From contig NZ_CP017563.2 in the NCBI RefSeq assembly GCF_001865575.2, positions 186,001 to 250,000 of the forward strand: a stretch of DNA of 64,000 nt, written 5' to 3'. Shown here piece by piece: positions 1 through 7,833 of this stretch. A program made the translations under genes and the position numbers. This stretch comes from Paraburkholderia sprentiae WSM5005 (lineage in GTDB: Bacteria; Pseudomonadota; Gammaproteobacteria; Burkholderiales; Burkholderiaceae). The notes under the pieces are model-generated. The model made no database searches, was not told the origin of the DNA, and worked only from the letters and a program-made list of their open reading frames with translations. Numbering within the stretch: the stretch's first letter is position 1; every line of letters begins with the position of its first letter.

Positions 1-1
1 G

Positions 2-1153
2 CGCATGCTGTGCAATCTGCTGATGCTGCGCGGCAACGTCGGCAAGCCGGGCGCGGGCCCGTCGCCGGTGCGCGGACATTCGAACGTGCAGGGTCAGCGC
101 ACGGTCGGCATCACCGAAAAGCCGGAGCTCGCGCCGCTCGACCAGCTGGCCAAACAGTTTTCGTTCGAGCCGCCGCGCGAGAAAGGCATGAATATCGTCG
201 AAGCCTTCGAGGCGATGCTCGACGGCAAGGTCAGCGCGATGATCAATCTCGGCGGCAACCTCGTACGCTCGGTGCCCGACCGGCTGCGCACCGAGCCGGC
301 GTGGGCCTCGCTCGGGCTGACCGTCAACGTGGCGACCAAGCTCAATCGCAGCCACCTGGTGCACGGCCAGCGCGCCTATCTGCTGCCGTGCCTGAGCCGC
401 ATCGAGATCGACCGGCAGGCGGGCGGCGCGCAGGCGGTGTCGATGGAAGACAGCACCGCGCACTTTCACGGCTCGCATGGCGTGGTCGAACCCGCGGCGC
501 CGACGATACGCTCGGAGCCGTTCATCGTCGCGGGCATTGCGAAGGCGACGCTCGGCGAGCGCTCGAGCGTCGACTGGGACGCATGGCGCGACGACTATTC
601 GCGCGTGCGCCTGGAAATGTCGAAGACGTGGCCCGAGATGTTCGATGATTTCGAGGCGCGCATGTGGAAACCTGGCGGCGTGATACGGCCGCTGCCGGCG
701 CGCGAGCGCAAGTGGAAAACCAAAAGCGGCAAGGCTGAATTCATGGTGCCCACTTCGATTGGCGAAGACCCGGACATGCCGACGCGCGAACCCGATTCTC
801 TGCGGTTGATGACCCTGCGCAGCGACAGCCAGTTCAATACGACCATTTATGGCCTCGACGATCGCTTCAGAGGCATCAAGGGCACGCGCATGGTGATCCT
901 GATGAATCCGGCCGACATGGAGAAACGCGGACTCGCGCACGGCGAGCGCATCGCTCTCGAGACCATCGCGGACGATGGCGTCGAGCGCCGCGTCGACGGG
1001 CTGAGCGTCGTGCCGTTCGACGTGCCGCAGGGATGCATCGGCGGCTATTACCCGGAATGCAATCCGCTGCTGCCGCTGTGGCACTGCGCGAAGGAGAGCA
1101 AGGTACCGGGCGCGAAGTCGATTCCGGTGCGGGTCTCGGCGAGCACGCGGTGA
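2..1153 (+). CDS. FdhF/YdeP-like molybdopterin oxidoreductase, C-terminal part
   Basis: The frame is open at the left window edge, so the start is missing and 383 codons are visible. The sequence carries the late molybdopterin-oxidoreductase region (MLRGNVGKPGAGPSPVRGHS near the start, GGNLVRS further on) and ends with the molybdopterin-dinucleotide-binding beta-barrel domain (LRLMTLRSDSQFNTT through the C-terminus). It resembles the FdhF/YdeP group of cytoplasmic formate-dehydrogenase-like enzymes, whose substrate is often unknown. The next gene, an SdhB-type iron-sulfur protein, starts 58 bases downstream on the same strand, so the two may be cotranscribed. Family assignment is firm; the substrate cannot be told from this part. 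Confidence 0.85.
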   Translation, partial: RMLCNLLMLRGNVGKPGAGPSPVRGHSNVQGQRTVGITEKPELAPLDQLAKQFSFEPPREKGMNIVEAFEAMLDGKVSAMINLGGNLVRSVPDRLRTEPAWASLGLTVNVATKLNRSHLVHGQRAYLLPCLSRIEIDRQAGGAQAVSMEDSTAHFHGSHGVVEPAAPTIRSEPFIVAGIAKATLGERSSVDWDAWRDDYSRVRLEMSKTWPEMFDDFEARMWKPGGVIRPLPARERKWKTKSGKAEFMVPTSIGEDPDMPTREPDSLRLMTLRSDSQFNTTIYGLDDRFRGIKGTRMVILMNPADMEKRGLAHGERIALETIADDGVERRVDGLSVVPFDVPQGCIGGYYPECNPLLPLWHCAKESKVPGAKSIPVRVSASTR

Positions 1154-1211
1154 TGAACATGTGCTCGCGGCGCAATCTGGCGCGTACCTGCGCGCCGTCA
1201 TCGGAGTGACC

Positions 1212-1919
1212 ATGGCCGATCTTCGAACTGTCGATATCTACCGCTACGACCCCGACGCCGATGCGAGCCCGCGGCTGCAGCAATACAAGGTCGAACTAGG
1301 CGGTGACGAGCGCATGTTGCTCGACGTGCTCGCCACGATCAAGACAATGGACGAGTCGCTGGCCTATCGCCGCTCGTGCCGCGAGGGCATCTGCGGCTCG
1401 GATGCGATGAACATCAACGGCAAGAACGGGCTTGCATGTCTGACCAACATGAAGGAGCTGCCGCAGCACATCGTGCTGCGTCCATTGCCGGGCTTGCCGG
1501 TGATTCGCGATCTGATCGTCGACATGACGCCGTTTTTCAACCAGTACCATTCGATCAAGCCGTGGCTCGTCAACGACGATCCGCCGCCCGAGCGCGAGCG
1601 CCTGCAGTCGCCGGAGGAGCGCGATCAGCTCGACGGACTGTACGAATGCATTCTGTGCGCGTGCTGCTCGTCGTCGTGCCCGAGCTTCTGGTGGAACCCC
1701 GACAAGTTCGTCGGTCCGGCGGGCCTGTTGCAGGCCTACCGGTTCATCGCGGACTCGCGCGACAACGACACGGCCGCGCGACTCACCAATCTCGAAGACG
1801 CGTACCGGCTGTTTCGTTGCCGCACGATCATGAACTGCGTCGACGTGTGCCCGAAGGGATTGAATCCGGCGCGCGCGATCGGCGAAATACGCTCGATGCT
1901 CACGCGCCGCACGGTGTGA
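1212..1919 (+). CDS. sdhB: Succinate dehydrogenase iron-sulfur subunit-like protein
   Basis: The 235-residue protein has the full SdhB cofactor set: a plant-type [2Fe-2S] ligand region (SCREGICGSDAMNINGKNG, about residues 55-75), a [4Fe-4S] motif (CILCACCSSSCP, about 140-151) and the [3Fe-4S]/[4Fe-4S] region (CRTIMNCVDVCPKG). The PSFWWNPDKFVGPAGLL stretch is typical of true succinate dehydrogenase. I chose the ATG at 1212 because GGAG lies 6-9 bases upstream and the protein then begins at the usual place. In succinate dehydrogenase this subunit carries electrons from the flavoprotein to quinone at the inner membrane. No sdhA, sdhC or sdhD gene is next to it, so it is probably a second, solitary copy or a partner of the molybdoenzyme upstream. 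Confidence 0.88.
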   Translation: MADLRTVDIYRYDPDADASPRLQQYKVELGGDERMLLDVLATIKTMDESLAYRRSCREGICGSDAMNINGKNGLACLTNMKELPQHIVLRPLPGLPVIRDLIVDMTPFFNQYHSIKPWLVNDDPPPERERLQSPEERDQLDGLYECILCACCSSSCPSFWWNPDKFVGPAGLLQAYRFIADSRDNDTAARLTNLEDAYRLFRCRTIMNCVDVCPKGLNPARAIGEIRSMLTRRTV

Positions 1920-1992
1920 TCTAAAGAGGCACCGCATCGAATCGCGTGCAACACCGGCCGTGCGCGTCGCTGCTTGCGCCATTCGTGCGCGT

Positions 1993-2901
1993 TCAGCGCC
2001 GCGGCGTCGAGTTCTTCCAGCCCGACTTGCGCGCGAACTCGACGAACGAATGCAGATAGTCGAGCGACGCATCCGCTTCGCGCGTGCCGAGAAAAATCTG
2101 CTTGGCGATGCCGGTCTTGCCGAGCTTGACGCTGACCACCGGCATCCGGTCCGCGTATTCCTCGGCGAGCCAGCGCGGCAGCGCGGCCACGCCGCGATTG
2201 CTCGCGACCATCTGCAGCATGATGTCGGTGGTCTCGATCGTCTTGTGACGGCGTGGTGCGACGTTGGCGGGGCGCAGAAACAGGTTGTAGATGTCGAGGC
2301 GGTCGGTGTCGACCGGATAGGTGATCAGCGTTTCATCGACGAGCTGCTCGGGCCGCACGTAGCGCGCGTTGGCGAGCCGATGCCCGTCGGCCACCACGAG
2401 CACCTGCTCGTAATCGAACACGGGGTCGAAGCGCAGGCCGGGCCGCTGCAGCGGATCGGGCGTGACGAGCACGTCGATGTCGTAGCCGAACAGCGCGCCG
2501 ATCCCGCCGAACTGGAAGCGCTGCTTCACGTCGACGTCGACATCGGGCCAGCGCGCGAGATACGGCGACACGACCTTGAGCAGCCACTGATAGCACGGAT
2601 GACATTCCATGCCGATGCGCAGCGTGCCGCGCTCGCCGTTCGCGTATTGCTTCATGCGCGCTTCGGCGTGCTCGAATTGCGGCAGCAGCCGGTCGGCGAG
2701 CGAGAGCAGATATTGGCCCGCCTGCGTGAGGCGCAGGTTACGGCCATCGCGTTCCCACACCTGCGTGCCGAGTTGCTGCTCGAGCTTCTTGACGGTATGG
2801 CTCAACGCGGATTGCGTCAGATGCAGCGCACCGGCCGCCGCCGTGAGCGAGCCCTGGCGGTCCACTTCGCGGATCAGGGTGAGGTGAAAGCGTTCGAGCA
2901 T
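1993..2901 (-). CDS. metR: LysR-type regulator MetR
   Basis: This 302-residue protein has the LysR winged-helix DNA-binding domain at the N-terminus (GSLTAAAGALHLTQSALSH, about residues 18-36) and a periplasmic-binding-like effector domain. The effector domain closely follows MetR (IGMECHPCYQWL, then FDYEQVLVV and TYPVDTDRLDIYNLFL), the activator of methionine genes that senses homocysteine. The start is set at the ATG at 2901; a TTG at 2919 would add six residues. Neither has a strong ribosome site. metE lies at 10731-13034 on the same strand but 7.8 kb away, with a complete arabinoside operon between them. It faces the solitary sdhB convergently. Confidence 0.85.
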   Translation of the reverse strand: MLERFHLTLIREVDRQGSLTAAAGALHLTQSALSHTVKKLEQQLGTQVWERDGRNLRLTQAGQYLLSLADRLLPQFEHAEARMKQYANGERGTLRIGMECHPCYQWLLKVVSPYLARWPDVDVDVKQRFQFGGIGALFGYDIDVLVTPDPLQRPGLRFDPVFDYEQVLVVADGHRLANARYVRPEQLVDETLITYPVDTDRLDIYNLFLRPANVAPRRHKTIETTDIMLQMVASNRGVAALPRWLAEEYADRMPVVSVKLGKTGIAKQIFLGTREADASLDYLHSFVEFARKSGWKNSTPRR

Positions 2902-3332
2902 GATGGGGGGCGTGAACAAAAGATTCGGAAAAAAGCGACGCGTGTCGAAAGGCCTTCAGCCGTTGCCGGGCACGCTTGAGAAAACCCGAGAGGAATCAAT
3001 GCGAACTGCAACTTGCCCCTGACATACGAGTATCGGCGCAAGCCGCCGCCTCATACATCGTGTCCCGTTCGCTAGCAGCCGACGGTTTCGCGCGTCCACA
3101 CAATTTGCGACGCTGCGGATCGAGCGCTTACCCGCTTAGCCAATGCCGGCGTGCACCAAGCGCGAATATCGCGTCCGCAGAGCAATGCAATACGCATGCG
3201 CCGATATCGGAATCCGAATACCTCGATATCGAAACCGGGATTGGACGCGTAGAGCGAGGCGACATTAGTATATTTTCATAATATCAAAGTAGACAGAGAC
3301 AGTAGTTCCGGGACATAACCCAAGGAGGCGCG
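2902..3332. other. Intergenic region upstream of the arabinoside operon and metR
   Basis: This 431-base divergent region holds no convincing gene. It must contain the promoters of metR (minus) and of the ABC operon (plus). The last 90 bases include an AT-rich island around 3263-3290 in otherwise GC-rich DNA, with TTGGAC at 3241-3246 and TAGTAT/CATAAT hexamers as possible promoter elements at poor spacing. A strong ribosome site, AAGGAGG at 3322-3328, precedes the GTG start at 3333. Confidence 0.6.
3270..3284. promoter_or_regulatory. Small dyad in the operon promoter region
   Basis: ATATT and AATAT form a 5-bp dyad separated by TTCAT inside the AT-rich island 49 bases before the first gene of the arabinoside operon. 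The position fits an operator, possibly for the GntR/FCD regulator encoded at the end of the operon. The arms are short and AT-rich, so this could be chance. Confidence 0.3.
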
Positions 3333-4415
3333 GTGACGGGCATTCAGCTCAACGGCGTGACAAAGCGATATGGCGACACGGAAGTGATCGCGGGTCTCGA
3401 CCTCCATATCCACGAAGGCGAGTTCCTCGTCTTTTTGGGTCCGTCCGGTTGCGGTAAGTCGACGCTGCTGCGAATGATTGCCGGGCTCGAAGGCGTCAGC
3501 GAAGGGCAGATCAGCATCGGTGGCCGGGAGGTCACCGACTTGCCGCCGGCCAGGCGCGATGTCGCGATGGTGTTCCAGCACTACGCGCTCTATCCGCATA
3601 TGACGGTCTACGACAATATGGCGTTCGGACTGCGAAATACCGGCGTGGCCGCCAGCGAGATCGAACGGCGCATCACCGAAGCCGCCCGCATGCTCGAACT
3701 CGATGCGCTGCTCAAGCGTCGTCCCGCCCAACTGTCGGGCGGTCAGCGCCAGCGCGTCGCAATCGGCCGCGCAGTGGTCAAGGAACCGGAAGCGTTCCTG
3801 TTCGACGAGCCGCTGTCGAACCTCGATGCGTCGCTGCGCACTCGCACCCGGGTCGAACTCGCGCGAATCCATCGCCGCCTCAGCTCAACGATGATCTTCG
3901 TGACCCACGATCAGATCGAAGCAATGACGCTTGCGACACGGATCGTCGTAATGAACCGCGGCCGCATCGAACAGATCGGCGCGCCGCTCGAGATCTACCG
4001 GCATCCGGCCACGCGCTTTGTCGCGGGCTTTATCGGCGCGCCGGCAATGAACTTTATCGACGTCGAACCGGCCGGCGAAAACGGCGGCCGTTTGCTGATC
4101 CGCTTGCCGGTCGACAACGTCGTCATTCCGACTACGATCGCGGCCGGGAGCTTGCCGCCTGGCCAACTCACGCTCGGCGTTCGCGCCGAGCACGTAGTGA
4201 TCGACCCAGATGGTGCTCTCACCGGCCGCGCCGAATTCATCGAGCGACTCGGCGATCGCTCGCTCGCGCACGTGAGCCTCGCGAGCAATCAACTGGTCGT
4301 GATCGAAATTCCGCGCGAGTACGAATTGCAGGCCGGCGACCTGATCCGTATGAGCATCGACGCCGCCCATCTGCATCTGTTCGACGCAAGCGGGATGGCA
4401 CACCATGGCGGCTGA
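3333..4415 (+). CDS. Sugar ABC transporter ATP-binding protein (MalK/UgpC type)
   Basis: The 360-residue ATPase energises the inner-membrane importer made by the next genes. Walker A is GPSGCGKST at residues 36-44, the signature LSGGQRQR lies near residue 133, Walker B is LFDEPLSNLD, and a TOBE-type domain fills the C-terminal 130 residues as in MalK, UgpC and other CUT1 sugar importers. GTG is the start, set by AAGGAGG seven bases upstream. The gene heads an operon and overlaps the first permease by 11 bases. Unusually for such operons the ATPase comes first and the binding protein last. The linked GH51 enzyme suggests that arabinosides are the cargo; that is inference. Confidence 0.93.
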   Translation: MTGIQLNGVTKRYGDTEVIAGLDLHIHEGEFLVFLGPSGCGKSTLLRMIAGLEGVSEGQISIGGREVTDLPPARRDVAMVFQHYALYPHMTVYDNMAFGLRNTGVAASEIERRITEAARMLELDALLKRRPAQLSGGQRQRVAIGRAVVKEPEAFLFDEPLSNLDASLRTRTRVELARIHRRLSSTMIFVTHDQIEAMTLATRIVVMNRGRIEQIGAPLEIYRHPATRFVAGFIGAPAMNFIDVEPAGENGGRLLIRLPVDNVVIPTTIAAGSLPPGQLTLGVRAEHVVIDPDGALTGRAEFIERLGDRSLAHVSLASNQLVVIEIPREYELQAGDLIRMSIDAAHLHLFDASGMAHHGG

Positions 4416-5331
4416 GCGTTCGCTGACGGCCGACTTGCCGAAGGCGCGGCAACGCCGTTTCAACTATCCCCTCGCGTCCTGGTCGAACGGACTGTTCGTG
4501 TTGCCGTTCGTGATCGTCTACGTGCTGCTGCTGGTGGTGCCGCTCGCTTACGGCTGGTGGCTGAGCTTGCAGAACGTCGACCTGCTCGCAGGCACGAGCG
4601 AGTTTATCGGCATCAAGAATTACCTGGACCTCGCATCCGATCCCATCTTTCGCGGGGCTGTACGCAACACGTGCTACTTCGTGCTGATGACCGTGCCGAT
4701 GTTCGTCGCGCTGGGTCTCGCGCTCGCGCTCGTGCTCAACCGGCCTGGCCGGTTCTGCGCCGCGCTGCGTGCGATCTTCTTCGGTTCGTCGGTGCTGTCG
4801 GTCACGATCGTCACGCTGGTCTGGAAACTCGTGCTGATGCCGGGCCATGGGCTGCTTGCCGACCTGAGCCATGCGCTGAACCTTCCCGAGTACGTGCCGC
4901 TCGTCCATGAAGCCACGGCGTTGCCGATGATCGCGGTCGTCACCGTATGGTGGATCGTCGGCCTGCCGATGATGCTGTTCCTTGCCGCACTTCAGCAGAT
5001 CCCACAGGAGCTCTACGAAGCAGCCGCGCTCGATAACGCAACCCGCTGGCGCACGTTCGCGTCGATCACGTTGCCGTCGATCGGGCGTACCGTCGCGCTG
5101 GTCGCGGTAATCGAGGCGGTGTTCCAGTTCCAGTTGTTCGGTCAGGCGCAACTGCTGACCGACGGTGGTCCGAACAACGCGTCGCGGCCGCTCGTCCAGT
5201 TCATTTACGAATCCGGCTTCCGCCAATGGTTGTTCGGCTATTCGGCCGCCGCGGCCCAGGTGCTGTTCGCGTTGATGCTGCTGGGCATCGCCGTGCAGGC
5301 ATGGATCGTACGCAGAAAGGACTCCGCATGA
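4405..5331 (+). CDS. Sugar ABC transporter permease (MalF/UgpA type)
   Basis: This 308-residue inner-membrane protein has about six hydrophobic helices and the permease EAA loop (YEAAALDNATRWRTF, about residues 207-221) that docks on the ATPase. It belongs to the CUT1 carbohydrate permease family, as the partner of the second permease. Its start overlaps the end of the ATPase gene by 11 bases and its stop overlaps the start of the next permease in ATGA, so the three are probably translationally coupled. Confidence 0.92.
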   Translation: MAAERSLTADLPKARQRRFNYPLASWSNGLFVLPFVIVYVLLLVVPLAYGWWLSLQNVDLLAGTSEFIGIKNYLDLASDPIFRGAVRNTCYFVLMTVPMFVALGLALALVLNRPGRFCAALRAIFFGSSVLSVTIVTLVWKLVLMPGHGLLADLSHALNLPEYVPLVHEATALPMIAVVTVWWIVGLPMMLFLAALQQIPQELYEAAALDNATRWRTFASITLPSIGRTVALVAVIEAVFQFQLFGQAQLLTDGGPNNASRPLVQFIYESGFRQWLFGYSAAAAQVLFALMLLGIAVQAWIVRRKDSA

Positions 5332-6215
5332 GTACCGCCGCGCTCAAGCCCGCCCCGAGTCCTTCGGGCCACCAACGTTCGCGCGGCGCGCTGGCCGGCC
5401 GTCTCGGCGAGCGCGTGATGCTCGGCGCCGTCGTGCTGCTCGCGCTCATCTGGATCGCGCCGCTGGTCTGGGTGTTCGCGCTGTCGTTCAAACCGAACGC
5501 GTTCCTCCAGCAACATACCGATGTGTTGTTCTCGCCGCCGTTCACGCTGCAGAACTACACCAGCATCATCGGGACTTCGGCGGTCGGCGGTTGGCTGATC
5601 AATAGCGTGATCGTCGCGCTGGGGCAGACGTTCCTGACGCTCGTCATCGCGTCGCTCGCGGGTTACGGCTTTGCGCGCACGACATTTCCGGGCAAGCGCT
5701 GGCTGTACGTGATCTGTCTGGCCGGGCTCGCGGTTCCCGAGCAGGCGCTCGTGGTTCCGCTGCATAGCATCTTCGCGTCGCTCGACTGGCACAACACCTA
5801 TGGCGCGCTGATCATGCCGCGGCTTGCTTCGCCGTTCGGCGTGTACCTGATGACGCAGTACTTCAAGGCGGTGCCCGTGGATATCGAGGAAGCGGCGTTG
5901 CTCGACAACGCGTCGCGCTTCAAGGTGTTCTGGCGCATCGTGTTGCCGCTGTCGATTCCGGCGCAGGCGACGCTCGCGATCTTCACTTTCCTCAGCGCGT
6001 GGAACGACTACCTGTGGCCGCTCGTGTCGGCATCGAAGCCGGAGATGTACACGCTGACCATTGGCCTCGCGTCGACGCAAGGCAACTTCGCACAGTCCGA
6101 AGGCATCGGCTACCTGATGGCGCAAGCCGTGTTCGCCGGCCTGCCGATCTTCGTGCTGTATCTGTTTTTCCAGAAGTACATCGTGGCGGCCGTGGCTGGC
6201 ACCACGGTGCGCTAA
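5328..6215 (+). CDS. Sugar ABC transporter permease (MalG/UgpE type)
   Basis: The 295-residue second permease has six predicted helices and an EAA loop (IEEAALLDNASRFKVF, about residues 185-200). A hydrophilic N-terminal tail of about 25 residues precedes the first helix. The ATG at 5328 overlaps the stop of the first permease (ATGA), which fixes this start over longer in-frame alternatives. Together with the first permease it should form the membrane channel of the importer. A 201-base gap with a large hairpin follows before the binding-protein gene. Confidence 0.92.
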   Translation: MSTAALKPAPSPSGHQRSRGALAGRLGERVMLGAVVLLALIWIAPLVWVFALSFKPNAFLQQHTDVLFSPPFTLQNYTSIIGTSAVGGWLINSVIVALGQTFLTLVIASLAGYGFARTTFPGKRWLYVICLAGLAVPEQALVVPLHSIFASLDWHNTYGALIMPRLASPFGVYLMTQYFKAVPVDIEEAALLDNASRFKVFWRIVLPLSIPAQATLAIFTFLSAWNDYLWPLVSASKPEMYTLTIGLASTQGNFAQSEGIGYLMAQAVFAGLPIFVLYLFFQKYIVAAVAGTTVR

Positions 6216-6341
6216 ACCGCTTGCATGCCGATGTTCCCGCCAGTAGAGACCTTGGATAAAGCAGAACCGCTGACGACGTTGACCAACCCGAAGCCGCGCG
6301 GTGTCGATCGGAAATACGCGGCTCATTTATCAACCACCATT

Positions 6342-6400
6342 GATGGGATTGAAGCTAGCGCTATGAGACCAGAGTAAGTGCTGAAGCGCTAACTCCCATC
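6342..6400 (+). repeat. Two-step hairpin before the binding-protein gene
   Basis: Two nested 7-bp perfect stems occur: GATGGGA (6342-6348) with TCCCATC (6394-6400), and TAGCGCT (6356-6362) with AGCGCTA (6385-6391), around a 22-base loop. The structure ends 16 bases before the binding-protein ATG and just upstream of its ribosome site CGGAG. Intercistronic hairpins at this place are known in other sugar ABC operons, where they change relative mRNA stability so that the binding protein is made in excess. That role is inferred here. Confidence 0.6.
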
Positions 6401-6416
6401 GACACCGGAGACAATC

Positions 6417-7751
6417 ATGAAGAGATCGCTCGTGCGCGGTGCGCTTTCGCTCGCGTTGCTGAGTCTGGCGGCCGGCCTCACGGCGCCAGCGCAGGCCAAA
6501 ACCGAGATTACGCTGTCGCGTTTTTTTGGCGCCTGCGACGCTGAATACGGCAACGTGAACGATGTGAACAAAGCCGCGGGCGAATGCGGAATCATCACGA
6601 CACTGGTCAACCAGTTCAATGCGACGAACAAGGAAGACATCGTCGTCAAGCCGCAGATCATCGAATGGAATCCTTACTATACGCAGATCGATGCGCGCAT
6701 TCTGAGTCACGACGTGCCGACGATCTCGGTCATGCACGAAGCCGTGCTCGGCGACTATGTGAAGCGCAAGCTCGTCGAACCGCTCGACGACGGTTTCAAA
6801 GCAGTCGGTGTCGATACCAAGGACTTCACGGCTCACGCGCACCGTGGCGTCACGTTCGGCGACAAGACGTACGCACTGCCGTTCGATACACATTCGTGGC
6901 TCTGGCACATCAACGTCAACCTGTTCAAAAAGGCGGGTCTGGTCGACGCGGGCGGCAAGCCGATCCTGCCGACCACGCCTGACGAACTGCTCAAACAGGC
7001 GAAGCAGTTCAAGGACAAAACCGGTCTGCCGTACTTCGCGATGCCGATTGCGAACGAAACCGCCGCGCAGACGCGCTCGCTGTACACGATGGTCTATCAG
7101 CAGAACGGCACGCTGTTTCCGTCGGGCTCGACCCAGATCGATCTGCACGGCAAGCCCGTGACCAACGCGCTGCAACTGCTGGACGGGCTGATGAAGGCGG
7201 GCGACATTACGCCGAACCTCGACTATGGCGCATCCAACCAGGCGTTCATGAACGGCAAGGCCGGCGTGCTGATTTGCGGGACGTGGGTGATCGAGGACAT
7301 GACCAACCTGTCGAAAAAGACGGACTCGCCGCTGGCCAACAACGGCTATGAAGTCGTGCCGTTTCCGAATCTGTTCCAGAGGAAAGCCGTGTGGGCCGAC
7401 GGCCATTCATGGGTCATGCTCAAGGGCGGCGCGAAGGATGACAAGACTCGCCACGCTGCGTTCGTGTTCCTCAAGTTCCTCTACGACCACGACGCCGACT
7501 GGGCACGCACTGGCCATCTGCCGGCGCGCCAGTCGGTCATCGATAGCGCGGCGTTCAACGCATTGCCGCATCGCGCGTCGATCAAGGAAATCTCGTCGAC
7601 CGGCTATTCGCTGCCGAACACGGTGCCGCGCCAGTTCGCGATTCAGGAGATTGTCGGCAGCGAGGCCAGCAATATGTTGACGTCCGGCAAGCCGATTGCC
7701 GCGGTCCAGCAAGACGCGCAAGACCGCGTCAACAAGCTGCTGTCCAGGTAG
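6417..7751 (+). CDS. Sugar ABC transporter substrate-binding protein
   Basis: This 444-residue periplasmic protein starts with a Sec signal peptide (MKRSLVRGALSLALLSLAAG, likely cut after APAQA near residue 28) and continues as a family-1 extracellular solute-binding protein. The ITLSRFFG strand, the FNATNKEDIVVKP region and the FMNGKAGVLICGTWVI block (about residues 277-292) are typical. It delivers sugar to the two permeases encoded upstream. CGGAG precedes the ATG at 6417 by a good distance. It is followed by the arabinofuranosidase, so its ligand is probably an arabinoside or arabino-oligosaccharide. Confidence 0.92.
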   Translation: MKRSLVRGALSLALLSLAAGLTAPAQAKTEITLSRFFGACDAEYGNVNDVNKAAGECGIITTLVNQFNATNKEDIVVKPQIIEWNPYYTQIDARILSHDVPTISVMHEAVLGDYVKRKLVEPLDDGFKAVGVDTKDFTAHAHRGVTFGDKTYALPFDTHSWLWHINVNLFKKAGLVDAGGKPILPTTPDELLKQAKQFKDKTGLPYFAMPIANETAAQTRSLYTMVYQQNGTLFPSGSTQIDLHGKPVTNALQLLDGLMKAGDITPNLDYGASNQAFMNGKAGVLICGTWVIEDMTNLSKKTDSPLANNGYEVVPFPNLFQRKAVWADGHSWVMLKGGAKDDKTRHAAFVFLKFLYDHDADWARTGHLPARQSVIDSAAFNALPHRASIKEISSTGYSLPNTVPRQFAIQEIVGSEASNMLTSGKPIAAVQQDAQDRVNKLLSR

Positions 7752-7833
7752 TTGCCGCGCCGCTCCGAACCTGGTAGCCAGCGTGCCGCATGGGGCGGCG
7801 CGCCTAGCCGATCTCACCACAGGACATACCACC

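Noticed and set aside
2976..3281. A 101-codon frame in the region before the arabinoside operon
   Set aside because: It has no ribosome site, no domain-like pattern and runs through the AT-rich promoter region.
7756..7802. CGCGCCGC/GCGGCGCG inverted repeat after the binding-protein gene
   Set aside because: The loop is 31 bases and no T-run follows; likely chance pairing in GC-rich DNA.
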